Below, piece after piece: positions 1-8,657 of a stretch of DNA of 64,000 bases. The translations under genes were made by a program, and so were the position numbers. Below the pieces are notes generated by a model. That model was not told the DNA's origin and made no database searches. It worked only from the letters and a program-made list of their open reading frames with translations. Origin of the DNA: Aquabacter cavernae (GTDB taxonomy: Bacteria; Pseudomonadota; Alphaproteobacteria; Rhizobiales; Xanthobacteraceae); NCBI RefSeq assembly GCF_003993795.1, contig NZ_RWKV01000001.1, positions 104,509-168,508 of the forward strand, in the 5' to 3' direction. Within the stretch, counting starts at the first letter, position 1. Each line of letters starts with the position of its first letter.

Positions 1-380
1 GTGGGCAGGGAGGGAAGACCGAGGCTGCCCGCGGACCCCTGGCCCGGCGTGGGACCCCAGAAGGGCGCGGGAGCTGCGGCCTGGACCGAACCCGGGGTCG
101 CGGCGCCGGGCGCCGGAGAGGGGCTCGCATCGGCCAGCACGGTGGGCTTGGCGGCGACGGGCTTGGCAGCGGTTTTCGCGGGCGCGGCAGGCGCGGTCGC
201 CTGGGAGGCAGCGGGCGCGGTGTCGTTGGCCGCAGCCGAATTGGAATCGGAAAACAGCACCTGTCCGGCAACAAGGCCCAACGCAAGGACGGCCGCCGCG
301 CATGCAGACACTGTCACAATGGGTTTCACGGGCCGGGCCTTCTTTACCAAGACAGGAGTTTCACCCCTTATGTCCCCCAC
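1..380 (-). CDS. Exported Ala/Pro-rich protein, partial (C-terminus outside window)
   Basis: On the minus strand an open frame runs off the left edge. It begins at GTG 380 (directly after an in-frame TGA) or, as plausibly, at GTG 329. It reads a short basic segment (KKARPVK), then a hydrophobic stretch of about 20 residues (VTVSACAAAVLALGLVAGQV), then a low-complexity region dominated by Ala, Pro and Lys. This is the layout of a membrane-anchored or secreted protein with a disordered linker. The recognisable domain, if any, lies outside the window. The plus-strand frame over the same bases is a high-GC shadow without a credible start. Function unknown; the gene call itself is moderately supported. 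Confidence 0.5.
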   Translation of the reverse strand, partial: MGDIRGETPVLVKKARPVKPIVTVSACAAAVLALGLVAGQVLFSDSNSAAANDTAPAASQATAPAAPAKTAAKPVAAKPTVLADASPSPAPGAATPGSVQAAAPAPFWGPTPGQGSAGSLGLPSLP

Positions 381-541
381 TCAGTGCATAAAGGGTGAAG
401 AGGCGTCACGCCACGGGTAATTGAGCAGGACTGCGTTGCTTTTGGGGCAGCTCCAGCCTAGCCGGCGCTTGAAAATGCCTGCGGCTGCGACATTTCCTCC
501 CGGCCGGGCCGGATCCCGGAATGGTTTTGCGCCGCCGCGTG

Positions 542-1459
542 TCAGAGACGGCGGGGCGCGGCGCCGTCGGCGGTGAGCACCAGGGTGGTCCAGCCCTCGA
601 TGGAACGCCGGTTCACCAGCTTGAGTCCCTGGGCGCGATAGGCGGCGAGCGCCGCATTGGCGTGGGAATCCAGCAGGCCCGACAGCACCACCCGTCCGCC
701 CGGCGCTAGCAGGCCCGCCAGGGGGCGTGCCAGCCGCTTGAGGGGCGGCAGCAGGATATTGGCGAGAATCAGGTCGTAAGGGCCGGCCATGCGCAGCGCC
801 GGGGCATCGATGCCCGGCGCGTGGACGCAGGTGACGAAGGGCGCGGCGCCGTTGGCCCGGGCATTCTCCCGGGCGGTGCGCACCGCCACCACGTCGATGT
901 CTCCGGCCAAGACCGGCCGGCGCAGCCGCCGCGCGGCGGCGATGGCCAGCACGCCCGTGCCGGTGCCCACGTCCAGGATGCGGCGCGGGCGGCCCTTGCG
1001 GGCTTCGTCGGCGATGGCGGCAAGGCAGCCCTGTGTGGTGCCGTGATGGCCGGTGCCGAAGGCGAGGGCCGCCTCGATCTCGATGCCGATGCCGTTCACC
1101 GGCACCCGGCTGCGGTCATGGGAGCCGTGAATGTGGAACGGCCCCACCCGCACCGGGGCGAGCCCTTCCAGGGAGGCGGCGATCCAGTCCTTCTCCTGTA
1201 GCGCGCCGAACACTGTGGCGGCGGCAAGCGCGTCTCCGGCGGCGAGCGCCACCAGTTCGCGCAGCATGTCGGGGTCGAAAGCGGCGCCCGCATAGGCTTC
1301 CACCGCCCAGTGGCCCTCGCTCAGCTCGAAGCTGGCCACGGCCACCTCGGCCGGGTCGCAGGTTTCGGCGATGAAGTCGGCGATGCGACGGGTTTCGCCT
1401 TCCGAGGCCTCCACACGCATGTAATGGGTGGCGTCGTTGGGCAGCAGGCCTTCCAGCAT
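542..1459 (-). CDS. prmA: Ribosomal protein L11 methyltransferase PrmA
   Basis: A 305-residue cytoplasmic SAM-dependent methyltransferase that trimethylates lysines and the N-terminus of ribosomal protein L11. The N-terminal third is the substrate-recruiting domain. The C-terminal two thirds carry the PrmA hallmarks: AFGTGHHGTT before the SAM site, the glycine-rich motif DVGTGTGVLAIAA, the acidic GDID at the end of strand 2, and ANILLPPL at motif IV. Length and motif order match the family. It reads away from the membrane protein at 1534-2751 with a 74-bp gap on the same strand, so co-transcription is possible. The ribosome-binding site before ATG 1459 is weak. Confidence 0.95.
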   Translation of the reverse strand: MLEGLLPNDATHYMRVEASEGETRRIADFIAETCDPAEVAVASFELSEGHWAVEAYAGAAFDPDMLRELVALAAGDALAAATVFGALQEKDWIAASLEGLAPVRVGPFHIHGSHDRSRVPVNGIGIEIEAALAFGTGHHGTTQGCLAAIADEARKGRPRRILDVGTGTGVLAIAAARRLRRPVLAGDIDVVAVRTARENARANGAAPFVTCVHAPGIDAPALRMAGPYDLILANILLPPLKRLARPLAGLLAPGGRVVLSGLLDSHANAALAAYRAQGLKLVNRRSIEGWTTLVLTADGAAPRRL

Positions 1460-1533
1460 TCTCGCAGGTCCCGGAACCGAGGGGGCTTGGGTGTTTCAAG
1501 CTGCGGACGCGCGGGCATCCGCGCCTCCAGCTA

Positions 1534-2751
1534 TCAGCCCTCGAAGGCGCCGACCACCCGGCCGGCCCCCTGGGCCCTGGCGGCATAGACCCTCCGCTCG
1601 GCTGCCGACAAGAGGCGCTGGACACTTTCTCCGTCCGACGGCGTCGTGGCGATGCCCACCGCATAGGTCGGCACGGGGGCGTCCTGCAGCGATGCGCTGC
1701 CGTCGATGCGCTGACGCATCATGGCGGCCACCTGGAACGCCGCCCGGTGCGGAAGGCCCGGCGCGAGCACCGCGAGCATGTTGGTGTCGGCGCGCACCAC
1801 ATAGTCGCCGGCGCGCAGGCCCTCGTTCGCCGCCTCCACCATCCGGCGCAGGGCCGCGCCGGCGGCGGCGGGATCGGCGGTGCGGAGCTTCTCCAGGTCG
1901 ATGGTGATCAGCAGCAGCGTGAGCGGGCGCCCGGTGGCCACGGAGACGCTCAGCAGGTCCTGCAGCAGCAGGCTGAAGCACGAGCGGTGGAACGCGCCGG
2001 TCTCGGGATCGTAGCGCACGGTGCCCTTGGTGATGCGCATCCGCTCGGGCGTGAAGACCGGCGCTTCGCCCAGCCGCTCCATGTGGCGCAGATAGAACAC
2101 CATGAGGCCCGCATAGAAGGCGGTGGCCCCGAGCTTGCCCAGCCAGTTGCCGATCCCCACCCCCAGCGGCACGTCGAAGCCGTAATACAGGGCCGGGAAG
2201 AACAGGATCTGGTCGAAGGTGCAGGTGAGGATCAGGGTGAGCCATAGGCACAGCCACAGCCGTTCGCCGAGCCGCGCCATGAACCAGTTGAACAGGCGGA
2301 AGACGAAGGTGCATTCCAGGAACACGAGAAGCGTGCCCCAGAGCATGAGGGCCGCCATCTGGTTCAGGAAGGTGATGTCCGCCGGCCGGTTATAGGGCAG
2401 GCGGGTATGGTCGAAGCCCAGGATGGCGCCCACCATCATCAGCAGGAACGAGCCCAGCAGCAGCCCATAGACCGGCTGGCGGGCCACGAACGTGCCCTCG
2501 CACAGATAGGTGAGCAGGAGCAGGCTGATGAAGCCCGAATAGAGCACCACGCCGCCGGGCGACACGCCGAGCCCGAAGGGCATCTGGAAGAAGAAGGACG
2601 AACCCAGATAGGCGGTGATGAAATGCAGCGTGCCCAACGCGCAGAACAGGCCGCCGATGCCGATGAAGCGGCGGGCCCGGAACAGCGCCAGCATGAGGCC
2701 GAAATAGACCGCCATGTCGGCGAACAGCAGCACGAAATTGTTGATCAGCAT
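1534..2751 (-). CDS. Multi-pass membrane protein with degenerate GGDEF domain
   Basis: A 405-residue protein. About seven hydrophobic segments fill residues 1-225 (for example LINNFVLLFADMAVYFGLML and LLGSFLLMMVGAILGF), reminiscent of membrane sensor modules. A cytosolic domain of about 165 residues has the GGDEF fold signature: LITIDLEKL with the metal-site Asp near 285, the R-x-x-x-x-x-x-AVL frame near 320-329, and the C-terminal YAVGIA and AERRVYAARAQGAGRV motifs. The signature loop itself reads DTNML (residues 322-326) where active diguanylate cyclases have GGDEF, so cyclase activity is not expected. A role as a c-di-GMP/GTP-binding or signalling protein is inferred. It lies 74 bp upstream of prmA on the same strand. 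Confidence 0.8.
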   Translation of the reverse strand: MLINNFVLLFADMAVYFGLMLALFRARRFIGIGGLFCALGTLHFITAYLGSSFFFQMPFGLGVSPGGVVLYSGFISLLLLTYLCEGTFVARQPVYGLLLGSFLLMMVGAILGFDHTRLPYNRPADITFLNQMAALMLWGTLLVFLECTFVFRLFNWFMARLGERLWLCLWLTLILTCTFDQILFFPALYYGFDVPLGVGIGNWLGKLGATAFYAGLMVFYLRHMERLGEAPVFTPERMRITKGTVRYDPETGAFHRSCFSLLLQDLLSVSVATGRPLTLLLITIDLEKLRTADPAAAGAALRRMVEAANEGLRAGDYVVRADTNMLAVLAPGLPHRAAFQVAAMMRQRIDGSASLQDAPVPTYAVGIATTPSDGESVQRLLSAAERRVYAARAQGAGRVVGAFEG

Positions 2752-2878
2752 CCGCCGGAAGCCTGCCCTCGGCGGCCCGCAATGGAGTGCCGCCCGCGCG
2801 CCATGAAACGTCTCTCGTATCCCGGACGGGAAGGAGGGTATCGTAATGCCGCCGGCGGGGGAAGGGAAGGGCGGGCGG

Positions 2879-5296
2879 TCAGGCCCGCTCGACGAAGCTG
2901 TCCAGCACCCGCTTCTCGCCCGCCTTCTCGAACTGGACGGTCAGCTTGTTGCCGTCCACTTCGGTGACGTGGCCGTAGCCGAACTTTTGGTGGAACACCC
3001 GCTCCCCGCATCCATAGGTAGATGTATTTCCGGTGGAGGAGGCGATGAGCGTGCCCTCGATGACGGGGCCGCCCCGGCCGGGGGAGGGTCCCCGGTTCGG
3101 TGCGCCGCCGCGCTCGGCAAAGCCGCTCGCGCGCGCGGTCTGGGCGCGCTGCCAGCCGGGCGTCGCATAGGTGGAGGAGAAGGGCTCCGCCCGGTCGAAG
3201 CGGCTGGCGCCGCCGCCGCCATAATTGCCGCCGCCATAGGAGGAGCCGCCGCCCCAGCCGAGGCCGCCCTTGGATTCCGCCACCCGCACATGGGCGTCGG
3301 GCAGTTCGTCCAGGAAGCGGCTGGGCACGGTGGAATTCCACATGCCGTGGATGCGCCGGTTGGAGGCGAAATAGACCCGCGCCGAGCGCCGGGCGCGGGT
3401 GAGGCCCACATAAGCGAGGCGCCGCTCCTCTTCGAGCCCCGCCTTGCCCTGCTCGTCCAGCGCGCGCTGGTGGGGGAACAGGCCCTCCTCCCAGCCGGGC
3501 AGGAAGACCGTGTCGAATTCCAGCCCCTTGGCGGAATGCAGCGTCATGATCTGCACCGCGTCCTCGCCCGCGCCGTTTTCGACGTCCATGACGAGGGAGA
3601 TATGTTCGAGGAAGCCCTGGAGGTTCTCGAACGGCTCCATGGAGCGCACCAGTTCCTTCAGGTTCTCCAGCCGCCCGGCCGCCTCCGCGGAGCGGTCCTT
3701 CTGCCACATCTCCGTATAGCCGCTCTCGTCCAGCACGATCTCGGCCAGCTCCGTATGGGGCAGTTGCCGGGCCTGGTCGCGCCAGCGCTCGAAGCTGTCG
3801 AGGAGGCCGCGCAGGGTGCCGCGCACCTTGGGCTTCATCTCCTCGCTCTCGGTGAGCAGGCGCGCCGCCTCCTGCAGCGGGACGGCGGCGCCGCGCGCCA
3901 CATCGTGGATCTGCTTCACCGTGGCATCGCCGATGCCGCGCTTGGGCACGTTGACGATGCGCTCGAAGGCGAGGTCGTCGCTGGAGGACTGGATGCAGCG
4001 CAGATAGGCCAGCGCGTCGCGGATTTCCGCCCGCTCGTAGAAGCGCGGGCCGCCGATGACGCGATAGGGCATGCCCAGCGTCACGAAGCGCTCCTCGAAC
4101 TCGCGCATCTGGAAGGAGGCGCGCACCAGGATCGCCACCTGCGAGAGGGGATGGTCGGAGCGCTGGAGCGCCTCGATCTCATCGCCCACCGCCCGCGCCT
4201 CCTCGCCCGAATCCCAGGCGCCGGTGACGGTGACGCGCTCGCCCAGTTCGTCTTCGGAGAACAGCGTCTTGCCGAGGCGGCCCTGATTGTTGGCGATGAG
4301 ATGGGCCGCCGCCCCCAAAATGTGGCCCGTGGAGCGGTAGTTGCGCTCCAGGCGGATGACCTTGGCGCCGGGAAAGTCGCTCTCGAAGCGCAGGATGTTG
4401 TCCACCTCCGCGCCGCGCCAGCCATAGATGGACTGGTCGTCGTCACCCACGCAGCACACATTGCGGGAGCCCTGCGCCAGAAGGCGCAGCCAGAGATACT
4501 GGGCGACGTTGGTGTCCTGATACTCGTCCACCAGCAGGTACTTGAAGCGCCGGTGATAGTCCGCCAGCACGTCCGGATTCTCCCGGAACAGGCGGATGCC
4601 CTCCAAAAGGAGGTCGCCGAAATCCACCGCGTTCAGCGCCTTCAGCCGCGCCTGATAGGCGGCATAGAGCATCTGCCCGCGCCCGTTGGCGAAGGCCGAT
4701 CCCTCGCCCGCCGGCACGTTCTCGGGCGAGAGGCCCCGGTTCTTCCAGCCGTCGATGGTGGAGGCCAGCAGGCGGGCCGGCCAGCGCTTCTCGTCGATGG
4801 TCTCGGCGGCGAGCAATTGCTTGAGCAGGCGGATCTGGTCGTCGGTGTCGAGGATGGTGAAGCCGCTTTTCAGCCCCACCAGCTCATAGTGACGGCGCAG
4901 GATGCGCACGCCGATGGAATGGAAGGTGCCGAGCCAAGGCATGCCTTCCACCGCATCGCCCACCATGGCGTGGATGCGCTCCTTCATCTCCCGCGCGGCC
5001 TTGTTGGTGAAGGTCACCACCAGGATCTGGGAGGGGAAGGCGCGGCCCTGGGAGAGGATATGGGCGACGCGGGCGGTGAGCACGCGCGTCTTGCCCGTGC
5101 CCGCCCCGGCGAGCACCAGAAGCGGCCCGTCCAGGGTTTCCACCGCCTCGCGCTGCTCCGGGTTCAGCCCGTTGAGGAAAGCGGGGTTGGGCCGCCCGCC
5201 CGCCCGCGCGCGCTCGGCGATGCCGCCCGGCCGCAGGGCCGGAGGCTCGGGCGCCTCGTGGGGCAAGGACGGCATCTTCTCGGGCAAGCCAGCCAA
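2879..5296 (-). CDS. uvrD: ATP-dependent DNA helicase UvrD/PcrA
   Basis: An 805-residue superfamily 1A 3'-5' helicase for nucleotide-excision and mismatch repair. Motifs seen in order: Q-motif region FLNGLNPEQREAV, Walker A GAGTGKT, motif Ia TFTNKAAREM, Walker B DEYQDTN, motif III GDDDQSIYGWRGA, motif IV RLERNYRS, motif V MTLHSAKGLEF, motif VI VGLTRAR. The C-terminal tail after residue ~650 is Gly/Ser/Arg-rich (GGLGWGGGSSYGGGNYGGGG) and ends in the beta-rich PcrA/UvrD-type tail (FHQKFGYGHVTEVDG) that contacts RNA polymerase in homologues. The start is TTG 5296, preceded by AAGGGA; the next candidate is ATG 5275. Single gene, unremarkable apart from the Gly-rich linker. Confidence 0.95.
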   Translation of the reverse strand: MAGLPEKMPSLPHEAPEPPALRPGGIAERARAGGRPNPAFLNGLNPEQREAVETLDGPLLVLAGAGTGKTRVLTARVAHILSQGRAFPSQILVVTFTNKAAREMKERIHAMVGDAVEGMPWLGTFHSIGVRILRRHYELVGLKSGFTILDTDDQIRLLKQLLAAETIDEKRWPARLLASTIDGWKNRGLSPENVPAGEGSAFANGRGQMLYAAYQARLKALNAVDFGDLLLEGIRLFRENPDVLADYHRRFKYLLVDEYQDTNVAQYLWLRLLAQGSRNVCCVGDDDQSIYGWRGAEVDNILRFESDFPGAKVIRLERNYRSTGHILGAAAHLIANNQGRLGKTLFSEDELGERVTVTGAWDSGEEARAVGDEIEALQRSDHPLSQVAILVRASFQMREFEERFVTLGMPYRVIGGPRFYERAEIRDALAYLRCIQSSSDDLAFERIVNVPKRGIGDATVKQIHDVARGAAVPLQEAARLLTESEEMKPKVRGTLRGLLDSFERWRDQARQLPHTELAEIVLDESGYTEMWQKDRSAEAAGRLENLKELVRSMEPFENLQGFLEHISLVMDVENGAGEDAVQIMTLHSAKGLEFDTVFLPGWEEGLFPHQRALDEQGKAGLEEERRLAYVGLTRARRSARVYFASNRRIHGMWNSTVPSRFLDELPDAHVRVAESKGGLGWGGGSSYGGGNYGGGGASRFDRAEPFSSTYATPGWQRAQTARASGFAERGGAPNRGPSPGRGGPVIEGTLIASSTGNTSTYGCGERVFHQKFGYGHVTEVDGNKLTVQFEKAGEKRVLDSFVERA

Positions 5297-5429
5297 CCGG
5301 GTTCCCTTTCCGCGCGACCATCCGCGCGTGATTCTCTAGTGAGAACAAAATGGCATCGGAAGGGCCGGATTGCGAGGGGGGAGCGGAATCGGGCTGAAAG
5401 CTGTGAAAAACCCTGCGGGCGGAAGAGGA

Positions 5430-6122
5430 TTACGGATGGTGGTGCCCGTCATGGTCTTCGTGGGCCGGCAGCTCCACGCCGAACACGCGCACCAGCTCCT
5501 CCACCTGGGCGGGGCTCAGCAGGCGGGGATTGAGGTTGCGCAGCAGGAGATAGAGCTTGGCCGTCTCTTCCAGCTCCTCGGTGGCGTAGACGGCCGCCTC
5601 CAGCGTTTCGCCCGCCACCACCGGCCCGTGATTGGCCAGCAGCACCGACGAATAACGCCCCGCCAGGCCCTTGATGGCCCCCGCCACCGCCGGATCGCCC
5701 GGACGATAATAGGGCAGCAGCGCCACCTGCCCCGCGCGCATGAGGGAATAGGGGGTCAAGGCGGGCAGCACCGCCTTCGGGTCCACCTCCGGCAGCATGG
5801 AGACTGCCACCGCATGGGTGGAATGCAGGTGCACGATGGCGCGGGCCTTGGCGCGGGTCTCATAGAGCGCGCCGTGCAGCGGCATTTCCTTGGTGGGGGC
5901 CGACCCGGAGATCAGCCGCCCGGAGGCGTCGAGCCGGGAGAGGGCGGTGGGGTCGAGGAAGCCGAGGCTGGCATTGGTGGGTGTCACCAGCCAGCCGCCG
6001 TCATCGAGCCGCACGGAGATGTTGCCGGAGGAGCCCGGCGTCAGCCCCCGCTCGAACAGGGAGCGGGCGAAGCGGCAGATCTCTTCCCGCAGGCGCGTTT
6101 CCGATGAGCCGTTCTGGGACAT
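5430..6122 (-). CDS. otnC: 3-oxo-tetronate 4-phosphate decarboxylase (class II aldolase family)
   Basis: A 230-residue class II aldolase/adducin-family enzyme. In the tetronate pathway OtnC decarboxylates 3-oxo-tetronate 4-phosphate to dihydroxyacetone phosphate. Visible features are the nucleotide-like loop GLTPGSSGNIS, the catalytic/metal region SAPTKEMPLHGALY, the metal-binding HLHSTHAVAVS and a further metal His in LLANHGPVVAG. A His-rich C-terminus (HEDHDGHHHP) may help metal binding. The start at ATG 6122 is chosen over the longer frame because GGGAGG lies 7 bases upstream. It is transcribed divergently from ltnD-otnK, 125 bp away, so the three genes share a promoter region and almost certainly a pathway. 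Confidence 0.87.
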   Translation of the reverse strand: MSQNGSSETRLREEICRFARSLFERGLTPGSSGNISVRLDDGGWLVTPTNASLGFLDPTALSRLDASGRLISGSAPTKEMPLHGALYETRAKARAIVHLHSTHAVAVSMLPEVDPKAVLPALTPYSLMRAGQVALLPYYRPGDPAVAGAIKGLAGRYSSVLLANHGPVVAGETLEAAVYATEELEETAKLYLLLRNLNPRLLSPAQVEELVRVFGVELPAHEDHDGHHHP

Positions 6123-6247
6123 GAAACGCCTCCCTCTTGCGTGCCTCTCCCCTTGGCAGCGGGACATATCCCGACGTACCAAGGGAGGGAAGTCAAAACG
6201 ATTCAATAAGCCGTTCCACACGGAAAACGGCAGTCAGGGAGGCGAGG

Positions 6248-7159
6248 ATGACGACACCCCTCAAGGCGGCGGTGTTCGGTCTCGGGTCCATGGGCGGCGG
6301 CATGGCCCGCTCCCTGCTGCGCGGAGGCTTCGCGGTCACGGGCTATGACCCGGCTTCCGCCGCCGTGGAAGCCTTCGCGGCTGACGGCGGCACCGGTGCC
6401 GCCACCGCCCGGGAGGCCGCTTCCGGCGCGGACATTGCGGTGAGCGTGGTGGTGAACGCCGCGCAGACCGAGGCGCTGCTGTTCGGCCCGGAGGGCGTGG
6501 CCGACACCTTGCCCGCGGGCGCCGTGTTCCTGTCCTGCGCCACCATGGCGCCGGAAATCGCCCGCGACCTCGCCGCCCGGCTGGAGGCGACGGGCCGCTT
6601 CTATCTGGACGCGCCCATTTCCGGCGGCGCGGCGCGGGCCGCCACGGGGGCGCTCACCGTGCTCGCCTCCGGCAGCCCCGCCGCCTTCGCCAGGGCCCGC
6701 CCCGCGCTCGATGCCATGGCCGCCAAGGTCTATGAGCTGGGCGCGGCCCCCGGCACGGGCGCGGCCTTCAAGATGATCAACCAATTGCTCGCGGGCGTGC
6801 ATATCGCCGCCGCCAGCGAGGCCTTCGCCTTCGCCGCCCGCCAAGGGCTGGACCTCGCCAAGGTCTATGAGGTGATCACCGCCTCGGCGGGCAATAGCTG
6901 GATGTTCGAGAACCGCATGCCCCATGTGCTGGCGGGCGACTACCGGCCGCTTTCGGCCGTGGACATCTTCGTGAAGGATCTCGGCATCGTGCAGGACATG
7001 GCGCGGGGTGCGCGCTATCCCGTGCCGCTTGCCGCCGCCGCCCTCCAGATGTTCCTTGCCGCCTCCGGCGCGGGCATGGGGCGCGACGACGACGCCTCCG
7101 TGGCGCGCATCTATGCGCAGCTGTCCGGCACGCACCTGCCCGGCCAGGGAGAGGGCTGA
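6248..7159 (+). CDS. ltnD: L-threonate dehydrogenase-type beta-hydroxyacid dehydrogenase
   Basis: A 303-residue NAD(P)-dependent enzyme of the 3-hydroxyisobutyrate dehydrogenase superfamily. The Rossmann motif FGLGSMGGGMARSLL is at the N-terminus, followed by the substrate loop DAPISGGAARA and the catalytic lysine in FKMINQLLAG. Genes next to otnK/otnC are LtnD-type dehydrogenases that oxidise L-threonate to 2-oxo-tetronate, so the specificity rests on context. The start at ATG 6248 is set by GGGAGGCGAGG immediately upstream; an in-frame extension to 6137 would overlap the otnC leader. otnK follows 3 bp after the stop region, so translation is probably coupled. Confidence 0.85.
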   Translation: MTTPLKAAVFGLGSMGGGMARSLLRGGFAVTGYDPASAAVEAFAADGGTGAATAREAASGADIAVSVVVNAAQTEALLFGPEGVADTLPAGAVFLSCATMAPEIARDLAARLEATGRFYLDAPISGGAARAATGALTVLASGSPAAFARARPALDAMAAKVYELGAAPGTGAAFKMINQLLAGVHIAAASEAFAFAARQGLDLAKVYEVITASAGNSWMFENRMPHVLAGDYRPLSAVDIFVKDLGIVQDMARGARYPVPLAAAALQMFLAASGAGMGRDDDASVARIYAQLSGTHLPGQGEG

Positions 7160-7162
7160 GCC

Positions 7163-8452
7163 ATGCCGCTGATCCTCGGCGCCGTCGCGGACGATTATAC
7201 GGGCGCGTCCGACCTCGCCAACACCTTCACCAAGGCGGGCCTGCGCACGGTGCAGACCATCGGCGTGCCCGATCCCGCCCTCCCTTTGCCGGAGGTGGAC
7301 GCGGTGGTGGTGGCGCTGAAGAGCCGCTCCATCCCCGCCCCCGAGGCGGTGGCCCTGTCGCGCGCTGCCGCCCGCTGGCTGCGGGAGCGGGGCGCGGGCC
7401 ATGTGCTGTTCAAGGTCTGCTCCACCTTCGATTCCACCGATGCCGGCAATATCGGCCCGGTGACGGACGCCCTGCGGGCCGATGTGGGCGCGGGCCCGGT
7501 CATCGTCACGCCCGCGTTTCCGGAGACGGGCCGCACCATCTATCTGGGCCATCTGTTCGTCGGGCCGGTGCCGTTGAATGAAAGCCCGCTGAAGGACCAT
7601 CCCCTCAACCCCATGCACGACGCCAATCTCGTGCGGGTGCTGGCGCGGCAGAGCGCGGCGCCGGTGGGCCTGCTCGATCTTCCCACCGTGGAGGCCGGAC
7701 CGGGCGCGGTGCGCGCGCGTCTCGCCACGCTGGCGGCGGAAGGCGCGGGCGCGGCCATCGCGGACGCGGTGTTCGAGCGGCACCTGGAGGTGCTGGGGGA
7801 GGTGGCGCTGGACGGCCCGCTGTCCACCGGTGCTTCCGGCCTCGGTCTCGGGCTTGCCCGCGCCTTGGTGCGCGCGGGCAAGCCGGGGCGGGTGACGACG
7901 GGCGAGGGAGTGGCGGGCGAGGGACTGGCGGATGTGGGCGGCCCGGCCGCCATCCTGGCGGGAAGCTGCTCGGCCGCCACGCTCAGTCAGATCGCCGAGG
8001 CGGAAAAAGTGATGCCCGTTCTGCGTCTCGACGGCGAGCGGCTGGTGACGGCGGGTGCGCAGGCGGTGGAGGCGGCGCTCGCCTGGGCGCATGAGCGCCT
8101 GAGCCATGGCCCGGTCCTCATCGCGGCGAGCGGCACGCCCGCCCAGGTGGCCGCGCTCCAGGCGAAGCACGGCCGGGCCGCCTCCGGCCATGCCATCGAG
8201 CAGGCGAGCGCGGCCCTGGCGGAAGGGCTGGTGGCGGCGGGGGTGCGCCGCCTCGTTGTGGCGGGCGGGGAGACCTCCGGCGCGGTGGTGGACCGCCTCG
8301 GCCTCACCGCCTTCCTGCTGGGCCCGGAAATCGCGCCGGGGGTGCCGGTGCTCGCCACGGTGGGATCGCGGCCGGACATGCGCCTCGCCCTGAAATCAGG
8401 CAATTTCGGCGGCCCCGACTTTTTCGCGCGGGCGCTGGAGGCAGTGCGCTGA
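7163..8452 (+). CDS. otnK: 3-oxo-tetronate kinase (four-carbon acid sugar kinase)
   Basis: A 429-residue four-carbon acid sugar kinase (DUF1537 family). It phosphorylates 3-oxo-tetronate before OtnC decarboxylation. The N-terminal substrate domain opens with GAVADDYTGASDLAN, the family signature with the Asp pair. A middle segment has FKVCSTFDSTDAGNIGPVTDAL. The C-terminal nucleotide-binding domain carries LVVAGGETSGAVVDRL and ALKSGNFGGPDFF. Length and both domains are complete. It immediately follows ltnD and ends the operon; no otnI (2-oxo-tetronate isomerase) follows within this window. Confidence 0.92.
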   Translation: MPLILGAVADDYTGASDLANTFTKAGLRTVQTIGVPDPALPLPEVDAVVVALKSRSIPAPEAVALSRAAARWLRERGAGHVLFKVCSTFDSTDAGNIGPVTDALRADVGAGPVIVTPAFPETGRTIYLGHLFVGPVPLNESPLKDHPLNPMHDANLVRVLARQSAAPVGLLDLPTVEAGPGAVRARLATLAAEGAGAAIADAVFERHLEVLGEVALDGPLSTGASGLGLGLARALVRAGKPGRVTTGEGVAGEGLADVGGPAAILAGSCSAATLSQIAEAEKVMPVLRLDGERLVTAGAQAVEAALAWAHERLSHGPVLIAASGTPAQVAALQAKHGRAASGHAIEQASAALAEGLVAAGVRRLVVAGGETSGAVVDRLGLTAFLLGPEIAPGVPVLATVGSRPDMRLALKSGNFGGPDFFARALEAVR

Positions 8453-8512
8453 AGGCGGTGCGGCTTCTCCCTGGCGGGAGAGGCGATCTGTCGCCAAAGC
8501 CCTCTTCCGCCC

Positions 8513-8572
8513 GAACTTGGCTGTTGCCAAGTTCGGTTCGCGAGCGTGCCGAAGTCGGAAACATCCGACTTC
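8513..8572. repeat. Two tandem perfect hairpins in intergenic space
   Basis: Two perfect 9-bp inverted repeats, each with a 4-base loop, sit 16 bp apart: arms GAACTTGGC/GCCAAGTTC at 8513-8534 and GAAGTCGGA/TCCGACTTC at 8551-8572. They lie between the ends of otnK (plus) and the hydrolase (minus) in a 205-bp spacer flanked by C-rich and G-rich tracts. No T-run follows, so this resembles a REP/BIME-type element rather than a simple terminator, although it could stabilise or end both convergent transcripts. Confidence 0.6.
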
Positions 8573-8657
8573 GATGCGGGGGAGGGTTGGGAGGGGGAAG
8601 GCCGGACGGTGTGCGACGGAGACCGGGAGGGGGACCAAGAGAAGGGCGGGGAGGTCC

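Noticed and set aside
2846..5533. 895-residue plus-strand open frame over uvrD
   Set aside because: It is antisense to a helicase with all motifs; composition is a GC-shadow and nothing recognisable is encoded.
6203..8191. 662-residue minus-strand open frame over ltnD-otnK
   Set aside because: Opposite strand of two well-supported genes; His/Arg/Gly-rich shadow typical of high GC.
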